In this document: positions 1 to 4,992 of the stretch, piece after piece
Position numbering within the stretch: position 1 is the first letter of the stretch
Layout: every line of letters starts with the position of its first letter
Assembly (NCBI GenBank): GCA_934630555.1
Contig: CAKTXB010000115.1
Location: forward strand, 1 to 6,424
DNA: 6,424 nt
Direction: 5' to 3'
Source: an uncultured Oscillospiraceae bacterium
GTDB taxonomy: Bacteria; Bacillota; Clostridia; Oscillospirales; Oscillospiraceae
Translations under genes and position numbers: made by a program
Notes under the pieces: generated by a model
Databases searched by the model: none
Seen by the model: the letters and a program-made list of their open reading frames with translations, nothing else
Told to the model about the DNA's origin: nothing

Positions 1-313
1 GCGCCACGGCCAGCGCGTGTGTGCCGCACGTGATCTGCGGGCGCACAAGCGCGGCTTCCGTGCCAAAGGTGTCAGCATAGACCTGTTCCAGCTTTTCACG
101 GCCCACGTCATCATAGCCGTAGCCCGTGGTGGCGGCAAAGCATGTCGCGTCCACACGGTTTTGGTGCATGGCGCGCAGGACCTTGGCCTGATTGTATTCC
201 GCTGTGCGGTCAATGGCCGCGAAGCGCTGCTGCAGGCTGTCCAGCACATGCTCACCATAATCAAATACGGCCCGGCTCACGCCGATCGATTCGTACATTT
301 CATAGATCTCCAT
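1..313 (-). CDS. Methionine gamma-lyase family (YnbB-like) PLP protein, N-terminal part
   Basis: Translating the minus strand from the ATG at 313-311 gives an open frame of 104 residues that leaves the window at position 1, so the C-terminus is missing. The segment TTGYGYDDVGREKLEQVYAD (residues 62-81), followed by FGTEAALVRPQITCGTHA (83-100), is what I recognise as the N-terminal signature of the Met_gamma_lyase/YnbB family (the 'aluminium resistance' family). These are fold-type I PLP enzymes related to Cys/Met metabolism enzymes. The PLP-binding lysine would lie beyond the window and cannot be checked. The start lies inside the 3' end of the upstream abrB-like gene (14-base overlap), with a purine-rich GAAGTGAGGA about 9 bases upstream, so the two are probably cotranscribed and translationally coupled. 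The exact reaction is not settled for this family; a C-S lyase activity is inferred from homology only. Confidence 0.88.
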   Translation of the reverse strand, partial: MEIYEMYESIGVSRAVFDYGEHVLDSLQQRFAAIDRTAEYNQAKVLRAMHQNRVDATCFAATTGYGYDDVGREKLEQVYADTFGTEAALVRPQITCGTHALAVA

Positions 314-560
314 GTTGCGTGTCCTCACTTCTTTCCAAATCCTCAAATACCTGCGCCGCTGCATCGCGGATGACGTCGGGGCGTGTGACGATGATGCCGC
401 TGCGTTCGTCGCCCAAAATCAGCAGCGTATCCCCAGGCTTTACGTCAAACAGCGTGCGCGCGTCTTTGGGAATGACGATCTGCCCCTTTTCGCCGACCTT
501 GGCCGTGCCGAAAATATGATAGCCCTTTGTGTGGCCCAGTAAATGCTTGCCAGCTGCCAT
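300..560 (-). CDS. AbrB/SpoVT-domain transcriptional regulator
   Basis: This 86-residue protein has a SpoVT-AbrB swapped-hairpin DNA-binding domain at about residues 18-62. The diagnostic run is GTAKVGEKGQIVIPKDAR (18-35), followed by the hydrophobic/PGD pattern VKPGDTLLILGDE (40-52). A short N-terminal extension (MAAGKHLLGHTKGYHIF) precedes the domain and an acidic tail follows it. Such proteins bind DNA as dimers or tetramers and act as transition-state or local regulators; related domains also occur in antitoxins. The start is supported by AGAAAGGAG with a 7-base spacer before the ATG. No toxin-like partner is visible. The next gene in the same direction is the YnbB-like PLP protein, overlapping by 14 bases, so this is more likely a local regulator of that operon than an antitoxin. 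The specific gene within the AbrB family cannot be told from sequence alone. Confidence 0.9.
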   Translation of the reverse strand: MAAGKHLLGHTKGYHIFGTAKVGEKGQIVIPKDARTLFDVKPGDTLLILGDERSGIIVTRPDVIRDAAAQVFEDLERSEDTQHGDL

Positions 561-589
561 AGGACGCTCCTTTCTGCGGGGTAAAATTC

Positions 590-599
590 ATACTTGTAT
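590..599. promoter_or_regulatory. Short inverted repeat at the abrB promoter, possible operator
   Basis: ATAC-TT-GTAT is a perfect inverted repeat with 4-base arms, placed next to the -10 and over the predicted transcription start of the abrB-like gene. AbrB-type regulators often control their own genes, so autoregulation is plausible. An arm of four bases is short enough to occur by chance. Confidence 0.25.
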
Positions 600-628
600 A
601 ACTTACAGGACATAGAGAAGTTTGTCAA
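600..628 (-). promoter_or_regulatory. Sigma-A-like promoter of the abrB-like/YnbB operon
   Basis: On the minus strand a perfect -35 TTGACA (628-623) is followed after 17 bases by TAAGTT (605-600), a weak -10. This would start transcription near position 593 and give a leader of about 30 bases. Around that start lies a small inverted repeat, ATAC-TT-GTAT (590-599), which could be an operator. Inferred by eye, not shown. Confidence 0.55.
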
Positions 629-637
629 TATAAAAAA

Positions 638-668
638 CAGGAGTCTTTCCAAATTGGAAAGACTCCTG
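638..668. repeat. Perfect 31-base palindrome, left copy
   Basis: The arm CAGGAGTCTTTCCAA is followed by a single central A and its exact reverse complement, giving 15 paired bases on each side. It sits 9 bases upstream of the abrB -35. The same 31 bases occur again as the core of the palindrome at 977-1015. There is no T-run after it on either strand, so it is not a standard intrinsic terminator. Confidence 0.95.
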
Positions 669-695
669 CCAGATCGTCAAAAAAGCCTCGCAGAG

Positions 696-715
696 TTCGC
701 GCCCGCAGGCGCGAA
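696..715. repeat. GC-rich stem-loop within the repeat region
   Basis: TTCGCGCC and GGCGCGAA form a perfect 8-base stem around the tetraloop CGCA. On the plus strand it is followed by A residues rather than T, and no T-run follows on the minus strand either, so it is not a terminator. Confidence 0.7.
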
Positions 716-737
716 AAAAGTCCGGATCATTTTCGGC

Positions 738-755
738 GGCGGCGTGCACGTCGCC
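738..755. repeat. Near-perfect 18-base palindrome
   Basis: GGCGGCGTGCACGTCGCC is self-complementary except for one symmetric position pair that can form a G-U wobble in RNA. Because the centre is a palindrome with no loop, it is more suited to a protein-binding site or cruciform than to an RNA hairpin. Confidence 0.5.
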
Positions 756-858
756 AAAAATACTTTACGCCATGCAAGTTGCGTGAGCCTCCAAGAGCAC
801 AAGCTATGCGCAGTGCGATTGGCCAAGGCGAACCCATGCAGAACGAAGTTCAGTCGTG

Positions 859-887
859 GAATTTGTGCGCTTATAGCGCACAAATTA
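859..887. repeat. Stem-loop within the repeat region
   Basis: AATTTGTGCGC (860-870) pairs perfectly with GCGCACAAATT (876-886) around TTATA, giving an 11-base stem that can extend by one T-A pair into the loop. Confidence 0.7.
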
Positions 888-912
888 TGCGCGCAGCATG
901 GCGCAGGCCTTC

Positions 913-947
913 TCAAACGCGAACCCAGCATAGCGGTTCGTGTTTGA
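913..947. repeat. Stem-loop with one G-U pair
   Basis: AAACGCGAACC (915-925) pairs with GGTTCGTGTTT (935-945) with a single G-U (plus-strand RNA) at 919/941. Two further pairs, C914-G946 and T913-A947, extend the stem to 13 base pairs around a 9-base loop. The G-U is compatible with plus-strand RNA and becomes an A-C mismatch on the minus strand, a weak hint about the transcribed strand. Confidence 0.55.
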
Positions 948-948
948 A

Positions 949-978
949 AGCGTGTCAAAAATACTTTTTTGACACGCT
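949..978. repeat. Perfect 13-base stem-loop with A/T-rich base
   Basis: AGCGTGTCAAAAA (949-961) and TTTTTGACACGCT (966-978) are exact reverse complements around the loop TACT. It shares its last two bases with the right-hand palindrome, so the two structures abut directly. Confidence 0.8.
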
Positions 979-1015
979 CTCAGGAGTCTTTCCAAATTGG
1001 AAAGACTCCTGAGAG
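977..1015. repeat. Perfect 39-base palindrome, right copy
   Basis: The arm CTCTCAGGAGTCTTTCCAA is followed by one central A and its exact reverse complement. The inner 31 bases are identical to the palindrome at 638-668. It begins about 10 bases after the stop codon of the TIGR04255 gene, where a transcript from that gene would form a strong 19-base-pair hairpin. No T-run follows, so it would at most be a 3'-end stabiliser or a weak terminator. Confidence 0.95.
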
Positions 1016-1025
1016 GCGTATGATT

Positions 1026-1820
1026 TTACACGAGTTCCGGCTGCATGGCCTCATGCAGCGTGTCGGTGATAGCGCTGCGGAAGAGGCTGCCGGCGTTGCC
1101 GTGTACCACATTCAGTGCCGGAACGGCGTGGCCAAGCGGGGTGTTGCCCTCCATGTAGAGGTCAAGGTCCAACAGGAACACGCGCTCTTCCGTGGTTTTG
1201 CCGGTGGCGTTTTCCGTACGGCGCAGCACGGCGGGGGCGCTTTTGATGTTGGCCTTTGCGCCGCCGGGTACGCTGAGCGTGGCCGTCAGCTCATGTTTCT
1301 GAAACGCGCTCTCCTGTACGGCGTCATCTGCCATCAGACCGAGAAATTCCGGCTGGATGAGTTCACGCCAGCCGCGCTCTTCCAGACCAAGTGTTTTGCG
1401 GCTCACGAAGTTGATGTAACGCAGGCCGACGCGCGAAAAATAGGCCGGTTCATACAGGCGGATGAAATCGGCCAGCACTACGTCCAGCCGCGCGGCAAAG
1501 TCCTCCCAACGCGTATAGCGGTGTGTGGAGAGGGCGATGAAGCCCTTGGTCAGGCTGATTTTCCACTGCCCGTCTGCGGTGATAAACTGATAGTTGTTGA
1601 CTGTGCCCTGCGGGATGGCTTTGCCGTTTTGCTGCAGGGGCGGCAGCTGCTCTACTTTCTTGGCGTATTGCGGATATTGGGCACGCACAGCGTCCTGAAA
1701 TTCATATGGCTCTTTGGCTTCGATTTTCAAGATCTCCGGGAACCGGAGCTGGCAGATGACCTCCATCAGCGGGTTGTGCGCATAAACACAGCGCGGCTCG
1801 TCAGAAAACATCCCGGTCAC
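1026..1820 (-). CDS. TIGR04255 family protein of unknown function
   Basis: This 264-residue protein matches the pattern of the sporadically distributed TIGR04255 family, usually about 250-270 residues. Visible landmarks are YAHNPLMEVICQLRFPEI near the N-terminus (13-30), HRYTRWEDF (100-108), SRVGLRYINFVSR (129-141), the beta-strand-like VFLLDLDLYMEG (214-225), and a C-terminal LNVVHGNAGSLFRSAITD (236-253). No signal peptide, membrane segment or catalytic motif is apparent, so it is probably cytoplasmic. The biochemical role of the family is unknown to me. Two starts are possible: GTG at 1820 (AGGA 6 bases upstream) or ATG at 1811 (AAGGA about 10 bases upstream, 261 residues). The gene stands alone, with its own promoter and the right-hand palindrome just past its stop. 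A solitary, patchily distributed gene next to a repeat element is consistent with horizontal gain, but this is inference. Confidence 0.85.
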   Translation of the reverse strand: MTGMFSDEPRCVYAHNPLMEVICQLRFPEILKIEAKEPYEFQDAVRAQYPQYAKKVEQLPPLQQNGKAIPQGTVNNYQFITADGQWKISLTKGFIALSTHRYTRWEDFAARLDVVLADFIRLYEPAYFSRVGLRYINFVSRKTLGLEERGWRELIQPEFLGLMADDAVQESAFQKHELTATLSVPGGAKANIKSAPAVLRRTENATGKTTEERVFLLDLDLYMEGNTPLGHAVPALNVVHGNAGSLFRSAITDTLHEAMQPELV

Positions 1821-1846
1821 ATCCTTTCCTAGCCTTTGTTGTATTT

Positions 1847-1874
1847 AGTATAGCAATTTTCGGGAAAAATGCAA
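1847..1874 (-). promoter_or_regulatory. Promoter of the TIGR04255 gene
   Basis: On the minus strand, -35 TTGCAT (1874-1869) and -10 TATACT (1852-1847) are separated by 16 bases. Transcription would begin about 20 bases before the start codon. The -10 matches consensus at five of six positions. Confidence 0.6.
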
Positions 1875-1890
1875 GTCGTACCGCAGGGGT

Positions 1891-1918
1891 TTGCAAATGT
1901 CTGAATTGATGGTATACT
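1891..1918 (+). promoter_or_regulatory. Promoter of the PAP2/hydrolase/DUF2804 operon
   Basis: TTGCAA (1891-1896) and TATACT (1913-1918) with a 16-base spacer form a sigma-A-like promoter about 30 bases before the GTG start. It diverges from the promoter of the TIGR04255 gene; the two -35 boxes are only 16 bases apart, so one bound regulator could affect both. Confidence 0.6.
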
Positions 1919-1949
1919 ATCCAAAACAAAGGAGTACGGAGGAGCGGGC

Positions 1950-2879
1950 GTGGGATTTTTGCGAATTTTGGAGGAAATACGGACGCCGGCACTGAATGCG
2001 TTTTTTGGTGTGGTAACGTATTTTGGTGATGAGCTGGCGTTTTTGGTGCTGGCGTTTGCACTGTTTTGGTGCGTTTCCAAGCGGACGGGATATTATGTAT
2101 TTCTGGTGGGCCTGTTTGGCACGCTGGGCAATCAGTTTTTAAAGCTCGTTTGCCGTGTGCCGCGGCCATGGGTGCTGGACCCCGGGTTTACGATCGTGGA
2201 AAGCGCCCGCGCAGCAGCGACCGGATATTCGTTCCCATCCGGCCACACGCAGAATGCCGTGGGCACGTTTGGCGCGCTGGCACTGACGACAAAGCGGCCG
2301 TGGGTGCGTGCAGTGTGCGCGATCTGTATTGTACTTGTGCCATTTTCGCGGATGTATTTGGGCGTACACACGCCGCTGGATGTGGGCGTAGCGTTTTTGA
2401 TGGCCTGCGTGCTGCTGGCAGCGTTTTACCCGGCATTCCGCACGGAGGGCGTGATGCAGAAAGCACTGCCGTGGCTGATCGCCGCGGCGCTGGTGCTGGC
2501 GTGGCTGTTTTGGGGCTATGCCGGCGGCCTGCGCGTGGATGCGCCGGACGCGGAGGCGGCTGGCAATGTGACTGCCGGCGCGCAGAACGCGGCCAAGCTC
2601 TTTGGCGCGGTGGCGGCGCTGCTGCCGGTGTATTATCTTGAAAAACGATATATCCAATTTGACACGCGCGCGCCGTGGTACGGCCAGGTTTGCAAGCTGG
2701 TGCTGGGCCTTGCGGTGCTGCTGGCAGTCAGAGCGGCGCTGAAGGCCGCGCTGAACGCGGTGCTGCCGCAGACGCTGGCGGACGCGGTGCGGTATTTTTT
2801 GCTGGTGCTGGCTGCCGGCTGTGGCTGGCCGCTGACGTTCCGCTTCTGGGCGCGGCTTGGAAAGGGGAACGAAGCATGA
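1950..2879 (+). CDS. PAP2-family membrane phosphatase
   Basis: This 309-residue integral membrane protein carries all three catalytic motifs of the type 2 phosphatidic acid phosphatase family at ideal spacing. They are KLVCRVPRP (K65-x6-R72-P73), PSGH (96-99) and SRMYLGVHTPLD (S133-R134-x5-H140-x3-D144). H140 would be the phosphate-accepting nucleophile and H99 the acid. Hydrophobic segments lie at about 29-41, 48-60, 121-133, 145-160, 172-190, 214-229, 247-270 and 281-293. Family members dephosphorylate lipid phosphates such as phosphatidate or undecaprenyl diphosphate; the substrate here is not determinable. The roughly 140-residue hydrophobic extension after the core is longer than in minimal PAP2 enzymes. 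The start is a GTG with GGAGGAG 5 bases upstream. The stop overlaps the ATG of the next gene (ATGA), so the pair is translationally coupled. Confidence 0.93.
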   Translation: MGFLRILEEIRTPALNAFFGVVTYFGDELAFLVLAFALFWCVSKRTGYYVFLVGLFGTLGNQFLKLVCRVPRPWVLDPGFTIVESARAAATGYSFPSGHTQNAVGTFGALALTTKRPWVRAVCAICIVLVPFSRMYLGVHTPLDVGVAFLMACVLLAAFYPAFRTEGVMQKALPWLIAAALVLAWLFWGYAGGLRVDAPDAEAAGNVTAGAQNAAKLFGAVAALLPVYYLEKRYIQFDTRAPWYGQVCKLVLGLAVLLAVRAALKAALNAVLPQTLADAVRYFLLVLAAGCGWPLTFRFWARLGKGNEA

Positions 2880-3838
2880 AGATCTGGAAAGCAGCCCTCG
2901 GTGCAGCGGGCGCGGCGTTTGCCGCTGCCGGTGCGATGGAGGTACACTATGCCAGCGGGCGTGCCCGCAAACGCATGGAGCTGACAGCGGAAAGCCTGCG
3001 CGGCACGACGTATGCGCATTTTGCCGGACCGGTCCTGGCCGGTGCGCGCTGGATCGCGGAGCAGCCTGCGCAGACGCTGCGCGTTGTGAGCTACGACGGA
3101 AAGCTGCTGTATGCCGATTTTCTGCCGTGCATGAACGCAAAGGGCACGGTGCTGCTGTTCCACGGCTATCGCTCGTGCGCAGCGTTTGACTTTGCGGCCT
3201 ATGCGCAGTTTTTGCATGAGCAGGGCTATCATCTTCTGCTGTGCGACCAACGGGCGCATGGCCGCTCCCAGGGGCGGCATATTACATTTGGCGTGCGGGA
3301 ACGGTATAATGTGCTCTCGTGGGTGACGTATCTGGCACAGATGCTGGGAACGGAGCACCCGCTTTATCTAATGGGCGTGTCGCTTGGCGCGACGACGGTG
3401 CTGCTTTCATCGTGCTTCCGGTTTCCGGCCAATGTTCGCGGCGTGATCGCTGACTGCGGCTTTACGTCGCCGGATGCCATTTTCCGTGATGTGGTGCGCC
3501 AGCACTGCCCACATTTGCCGGTGGGCGCGGCGCTTTTGCCCATGCGGACGCTGGCACCGCTGATAGGCGGCTATCGGCTGCGGGAATGCAGCACGTTGGA
3601 CGCGCTGCGCGCTGCGCATTATCCGGTGCTTTTCCTGCATGGGGAGGAGGATACGTTTGTGCCCTGCCGGATGTCACAGGAGGCGTATCTGGCATGCCGG
3701 ACGGAAAAACGGCTGGTGCTCGTTCCGGGCGCGCGGCACGCGCAGAGCGCGCTGGTCGCGCCGGAACAGGTCCAGCAGGCTGTGGCAATCTTTTTGCAGG
3801 CACATTTGGATGCGGAGAAAACGGAGGAACAGGCATGA
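2876..3838 (+). CDS. Membrane-anchored alpha/beta-hydrolase (serine esterase/peptidase S33-like)
   Basis: This 320-residue protein has an N-terminal Ala/Gly-rich hydrophobic segment (about residues 5-21) after MKIWK, reading as an uncleaved signal anchor. A canonical alpha/beta-hydrolase fold follows. The oxyanion-region motif is LLFHGYRS (93-100), the nucleophile elbow is GVSLG with Ser169, the acid is Asp259 in LHGEEDTFVP, and the base is His288 in PGARHAQS; CDQRAHGRS (123-131) is also typical of this fold. The layout resembles S33/YqkD-like hydrolases of Firmicutes, which cleave esters or amides of unknown identity. With an N-in anchor the catalytic domain would be outside the membrane. 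The start was set at the ATG overlapping the PAP2 stop, supported by AAAGGGGA with a 7-base spacer; the frame is open further upstream, but that part is a shadow of the PAP2 gene. The 3' end again overlaps the next start by ATGA. Confidence 0.92.
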   Translation: MKIWKAALGAAGAAFAAAGAMEVHYASGRARKRMELTAESLRGTTYAHFAGPVLAGARWIAEQPAQTLRVVSYDGKLLYADFLPCMNAKGTVLLFHGYRSCAAFDFAAYAQFLHEQGYHLLLCDQRAHGRSQGRHITFGVRERYNVLSWVTYLAQMLGTEHPLYLMGVSLGATTVLLSSCFRFPANVRGVIADCGFTSPDAIFRDVVRQHCPHLPVGAALLPMRTLAPLIGGYRLRECSTLDALRAAHYPVLFLHGEEDTFVPCRMSQEAYLACRTEKRLVLVPGARHAQSALVAPEQVQQAVAIFLQAHLDAEKTEEQA

Positions 3839-4866
3839 ATCAGCACGAAATTACGGCGGCTGCGCCGCTTTTGAACGAAAATGGCAATTTGCGTGAGCCG
3901 GGCTGGGCACGTGGGCTGCTGCCTGTCTACCGGCGGCAGGATGTGAAGGCCAGCCGCTTGCGTTTAAAGGAATGGGATTATTACCTGGTGACGGACGGGC
4001 ATATCGGGCTGGCACTGACCATTGCAGACAACGGCTATATGGGGCTGGATTCCATCTCATTTTTGAATTTTGACGAACGGTGGGAGCAGACGAAGAGCCC
4101 TATGCGCCTGTTCCCGTGCGGCAAGACGAATCTGCCGGAAACATCGGCTGAGGGCGCGAGCGAGATCGCGCGCGGCGGGTATGCGATGGCGTTTTATCAT
4201 GAGGATGGCGCGCGGTGTCTGTCTTTTCATATGGACAAATTTCGCGGCAAGGACGCGATCGAAGGGATCCTCCGGCTGACGAACGCGCCGGAAGAGAGCG
4301 TGGTCATTGCCACACCGTTTGACAAGGCACGGCACTTTTATTACAACCAGAAGATCAACTGTATGCGCGCTGATGGCTGGATCGAGCTGGGTGGGCAGCG
4401 GTTCGAGCTGACGCCGGATCGCTTTTTCGCGGTGCTTGACTGGGGCCGCGGCGTGTGGACGTATCACAACACGTGGTATTGGGGCAGCGCATCGGGTGAG
4501 CTGGACGGCGTACCGTTTGGCTGGAACATCGGTTATGGCTTTGGCAACACGGCAGCGGCGACGGAAAACGCGCTGTTTTATGACGGAAAGCTGCACAAGC
4601 TGGGGCAGGTCGTGTTTGAGATCCCCGAAAAGGATGGAAAGCCAGACTATCTGGCCCCGTGGAAATTTACAAGTGACGACAACCGGTTTTATATGAACTT
4701 TCTGCCGGTGCTGGACCGCAGCGCGTGCATGAATGTGGGCATTTTGAAATCTGACCAGCATCAGGTGTTTGGACATTTCACCGGACGCATTACACTGGAT
4801 GATGGAACGGTACTGCCTGTGCGCGACTTCTTCGGTTTTGCCGAGAAAGTAGAAAACAGGTGGTGA
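3835..4866 (+). CDS. DUF2804 domain-containing protein
   Basis: This 343-residue protein matches DUF2804 over its whole length. Landmarks are LLNENGNLREPGWA near the N-terminus (12-25), TPFDKARHFYYNQKIN (160-175), an aromatic-rich LDWGRGVWTYHNTWYWGS (201-218), FGWNIGYGFGNTAAATENAL (228-247) and the C-terminal SDQHQVFGHFTG (306-317). No signal peptide or membrane segment is seen. The function is unknown. The Trp/Tyr-rich beta pattern is reminiscent of lipocalin-like AttH/CrtC-type proteins that handle lipophilic ligands, which is only an impression. The ATG overlaps the hydrolase stop codon and has GGAGG with a 7-base spacer, so it is the third gene of the operon; the frame is open upstream but only as a shadow of the hydrolase gene. 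The paired membrane phosphatase and anchored hydrolase make a lipid-related role the simplest guess. Confidence 0.88.
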   Translation: MNQHEITAAAPLLNENGNLREPGWARGLLPVYRRQDVKASRLRLKEWDYYLVTDGHIGLALTIADNGYMGLDSISFLNFDERWEQTKSPMRLFPCGKTNLPETSAEGASEIARGGYAMAFYHEDGARCLSFHMDKFRGKDAIEGILRLTNAPEESVVIATPFDKARHFYYNQKINCMRADGWIELGGQRFELTPDRFFAVLDWGRGVWTYHNTWYWGSASGELDGVPFGWNIGYGFGNTAAATENALFYDGKLHKLGQVVFEIPEKDGKPDYLAPWKFTSDDNRFYMNFLPVLDRSACMNVGILKSDQHQVFGHFTGRITLDDGTVLPVRDFFGFAEKVENRW

Positions 4867-4928
4867 AGCAAAGCGGGGAAAACAGTATTCCTCAATTTGT
4901 GCGGCACGAGCATTCCCGCAATCGCCGC

Positions 4929-4943
4929 CCGGAACAGTTCCGG
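4929..4943. repeat. Small palindrome in the convergent intergenic region
   Basis: CCGGAAC-A-GTTCCGG is a perfect 7-base-arm palindrome just upstream of the main terminator. It has no T-run and may just add structure to the 3' end of the DUF2804 transcript. Confidence 0.4.
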
Positions 4944-4946
4944 CGT

Positions 4947-4990
4947 GCAGCAAAAACCCCGCCTGCTTTTGCAGGCGGGGTTTTTGCTGC
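4947..4990. terminator. Bidirectional intrinsic terminator between DUF2804 gene and acsB
   Basis: A perfect 20-base stem (4947-4966 with 4971-4990) closes on a TTTT loop. The GC core is CCCCGCCTGC/GCAGGCGGGG, flanked by AAAAA on the left and TTTTT on the right, so a T-run follows the GC hairpin on both strands. It lies between two converging genes, 80 bases after the DUF2804 stop and 2 bases from the acsB stop, and can end both transcripts. Confidence 0.93.
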
Positions 4991-4992
4991 TG

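Larger units (their letters stand above)
603..749 (-). other. Short protein-like frame inside the repeat (48 codons), probably not a gene
   Basis: The minus-strand frame from GTG at 749 to TAA at 603 reads smoothly, with segments such as ENDPDFFRACGRELCEAFL and TIWQESFQFGKTP. Its composition looks more like a protein than the other short frames here. An in-frame TAA lies a few codons upstream of the GTG. No clear ribosome binding site was seen, and the frame runs through both the left palindrome and the -35 of the abrB promoter. It may be a decayed gene fragment or simply the recurrent translation of a dispersed repeat. I have an unverified impression of similar peptide tails in hypothetical proteins of gut Clostridia. 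Confidence 0.25.
629..1025. other. Hairpin-rich intergenic region bracketed by repeated palindromes
   Basis: About 400 bases lie between the abrB promoter and the stop codon of the TIGR04255 gene, with no convincing full gene. The stretch is packed with inverted repeats: perfect palindromes at both ends (638-668, 977-1015) sharing an identical 31-base core, and stem-loops at 696-715, 738-755, 859-887, 913-947 and 949-978. It also holds direct repeats: CAAAAATACTTT at 755-766 and 956-967, and GCGAACCCA at 828-836 and 919-927. Several short frames cross it in both directions, none with an obvious ribosome binding site. The organisation suggests a dispersed non-coding repeat, a MITE-like element or a structured RNA. 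The sequence alone does not decide which, and I do not recognise a named family. Confidence 0.6.

Noticed and set aside
594..947. Plus-strand open frame of 117 codons in the hairpin region
   Set aside because: It crosses three or more stem-loops, has no ribosome binding site, shows no recognisable domain and has a composition typical of structured non-coding sequence.
677..958. Minus-strand open frame of 93 codons in the hairpin region
   Set aside because: The translation is rich in Arg, Ala, Pro and Cys with no domain pattern, and no credible ribosome binding site was seen before it.
977..1015. Right-hand palindrome as an intrinsic terminator of the TIGR04255 gene
   Set aside because: The stem is strong and well placed, but no T-run follows it on the minus strand and the identical left copy is not at a gene end, so a repeat is the better label.
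638..1015. CRISPR array or tRNA/rRNA gene
   Set aside because: The repeats are not regularly spaced with unique spacers of even length, and no cloverleaf or rRNA-like sequence was seen.
969..1832. Plus-strand open frame of 287 codons opposite the TIGR04255 gene
   Set aside because: It is entirely antisense to a gene with clear family motifs, its own promoter and a ribosome binding site; its start lies inside the right-hand hairpins.
2139..3140. Minus-strand open frame of 333 codons opposite the PAP2 and hydrolase genes
   Set aside because: An Arg/His/Gln-rich antisense translation, as produced by GC-rich coding DNA; the opposite strand has two well-supported genes with intact catalytic motifs.
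4057..4953. Minus-strand open frame of 298 codons opposite the DUF2804 gene
   Set aside because: Antisense shadow with no motif; it would also have to start beside the terminator hairpin.
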